Below are positions 63,785 through 64,000 of a DNA stretch of 64,000 nt, in pieces. The stretch spans positions 3,658,001 to 3,722,000 of the forward strand of contig NC_007778.1 of the NCBI RefSeq assembly GCF_000013365.1. Direction: 5' to 3'. Position 1 is the first letter of the stretch; each line of letters begins with the position of its first letter. Below the pieces are notes generated by a model. That model was not told where the DNA came from. It saw only the letters and a list, made by a program, of their open reading frames with translations, and did not search any database. Made by a program: the position numbers and the translations under genes. The stretch comes from Rhodopseudomonas palustris HaA2 (GTDB lineage Bacteria; Pseudomonadota; Alphaproteobacteria; Rhizobiales; Xanthobacteraceae).

Positions 63785-64000
63785 TCACTCCGCCGCCGCC
63801 ATCATCGGCTTCGGCGCCGCGCCCCTGCCCGGCTTCAGCCGGAACTCATAGGTCATCAAATGCCACGGCCCCGACGCCGCGCGGCCATCCGGCATCACCG
63901 CATCATCGCGCAATTCAATGGTCGAAATCAGGTCGTCCTTGACGCCGAACACCGCGTCGGACTCGAGATATTTGTCGCCCTCGATGAACACATGCGTGAT
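63785..64000 (-). CDS. Intradiol ring-cleavage dioxygenase, C-terminal fragment (5' end outside window)
   Basis: 72 C-terminal residues are visible. The frame continues past base 64000, and THVFIEGDKYLESDAVFGVK is the closing signature of catechol or hydroxyquinol 1,2-dioxygenases; the tail ends in a low-complexity PGRGAAPKPMMAAAE. Non-haem Fe(III) enzymes of this family open catechol rings between the hydroxyls. The ligand residues lie outside the window, so the substrate class is open. Confidence 0.75.
   Translation of the reverse strand: MTHVFIEGDKYLESDAVFGVKDDLISTIELRDDAVMPDGRAASGPWHLMTYEFRLKPGRGAAPKPMMAAAE

Overview
This is 64 kb of GC-rich alphaproteobacterial chromosome, most likely from the Bradyrhizobiaceae (Nitrobacteraceae) and close to Rhodopseudomonas palustris. 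That placement is an inference. It rests on a CowN nitrogenase-protection gene behind a sigma54-type promoter, a RuBisCO-like protein gene next to a cupin gene, an alphaproteobacterial usg gene, form II CoxL-type and acyl-CoA metabolism genes, and intergenic palindromic repeats of the kind common in Bradyrhizobium and Rhodopseudomonas. There is no rRNA, tRNA, IS element, prophage or CRISPR array that I can see.

Layout. 1-6.1 kb: end of a molybdenum hydroxylase large subunit, a LivK-type solute-binding protein, a hotdog-fold protein, a UPF0178 protein and the ABC-F ATPase Uup. 6.3-14.5 kb: a D-threonine-aldolase-like PLP enzyme, a flavoprotein, a leftward set of acyl-CoA/aromatic-type enzymes (SDR, MaoC, quinone oxidoreductase, HCCA-isomerase-like), a glutathione transferase and a MetE-core methionine synthase. 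14.6-19.8 kb: PQQ glucose dehydrogenase, an unknown protein, gpt, a PaaI-type thioesterase and a CinA-N protein. 20.0-24.3 kb: the four-gene ATP-grasp / alpha-E / transglutaminase / Anbu cluster. 24.5-33.3 kb: two acetyltransferase-fold proteins, an SDR, a His-rich duplicated protein, a chagasin-type inhibitor, a cupin + RuBisCO-like protein pair, an MFS exporter and a nucleoside transporter. 33.3-38.5 kb: a large PAS-PAS-GAF-GGDEF-EAL protein, a polytopic membrane protein and usg.

38.8-41.2 kb holds groESL, with a promoter flanked by two CIRCE-type inverted repeats. Immediately downstream, 41.3-44.1 kb is an accessory patch. It holds an AT-richer gene with five 24-residue tandem repeats, one membrane helix and an SH3-like tail, then a roughly 165-bp direct repeat (palindrome plus antitoxin tail) on each side of an orphan higA and a UPF0149/SEC-C gene. 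44.1-47.6 kb: two alpha/beta hydrolases divergent from a two-Cys OhrR-like regulator with a symmetric four-site operator, then an ArsR regulator divergent from an SDR with an inverted-repeat operator. 47.7-64 kb: small secreted proteins, a DUF2778 protein, a DUF899 protein, cowN, an IlvD/Edd dehydratase, two more c-di-GMP enzymes, an aldehyde dehydrogenase, an AceE-like (MdeB-like) enzyme with its Lrp regulator, an EamA transporter, an aldo/keto reductase and the end of an intradiol dioxygenase.

The best candidates for something undescribed are the tandem-repeat/SH3 protein behind groEL, the direct-repeat-flanked higA cassette and the four-site operator at 45.8 kb. Most other genes belong to recognisable families. 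Start codons were chosen from Shine-Dalgarno (SD) context by eye and function calls come from motif recognition only; no database search was possible.
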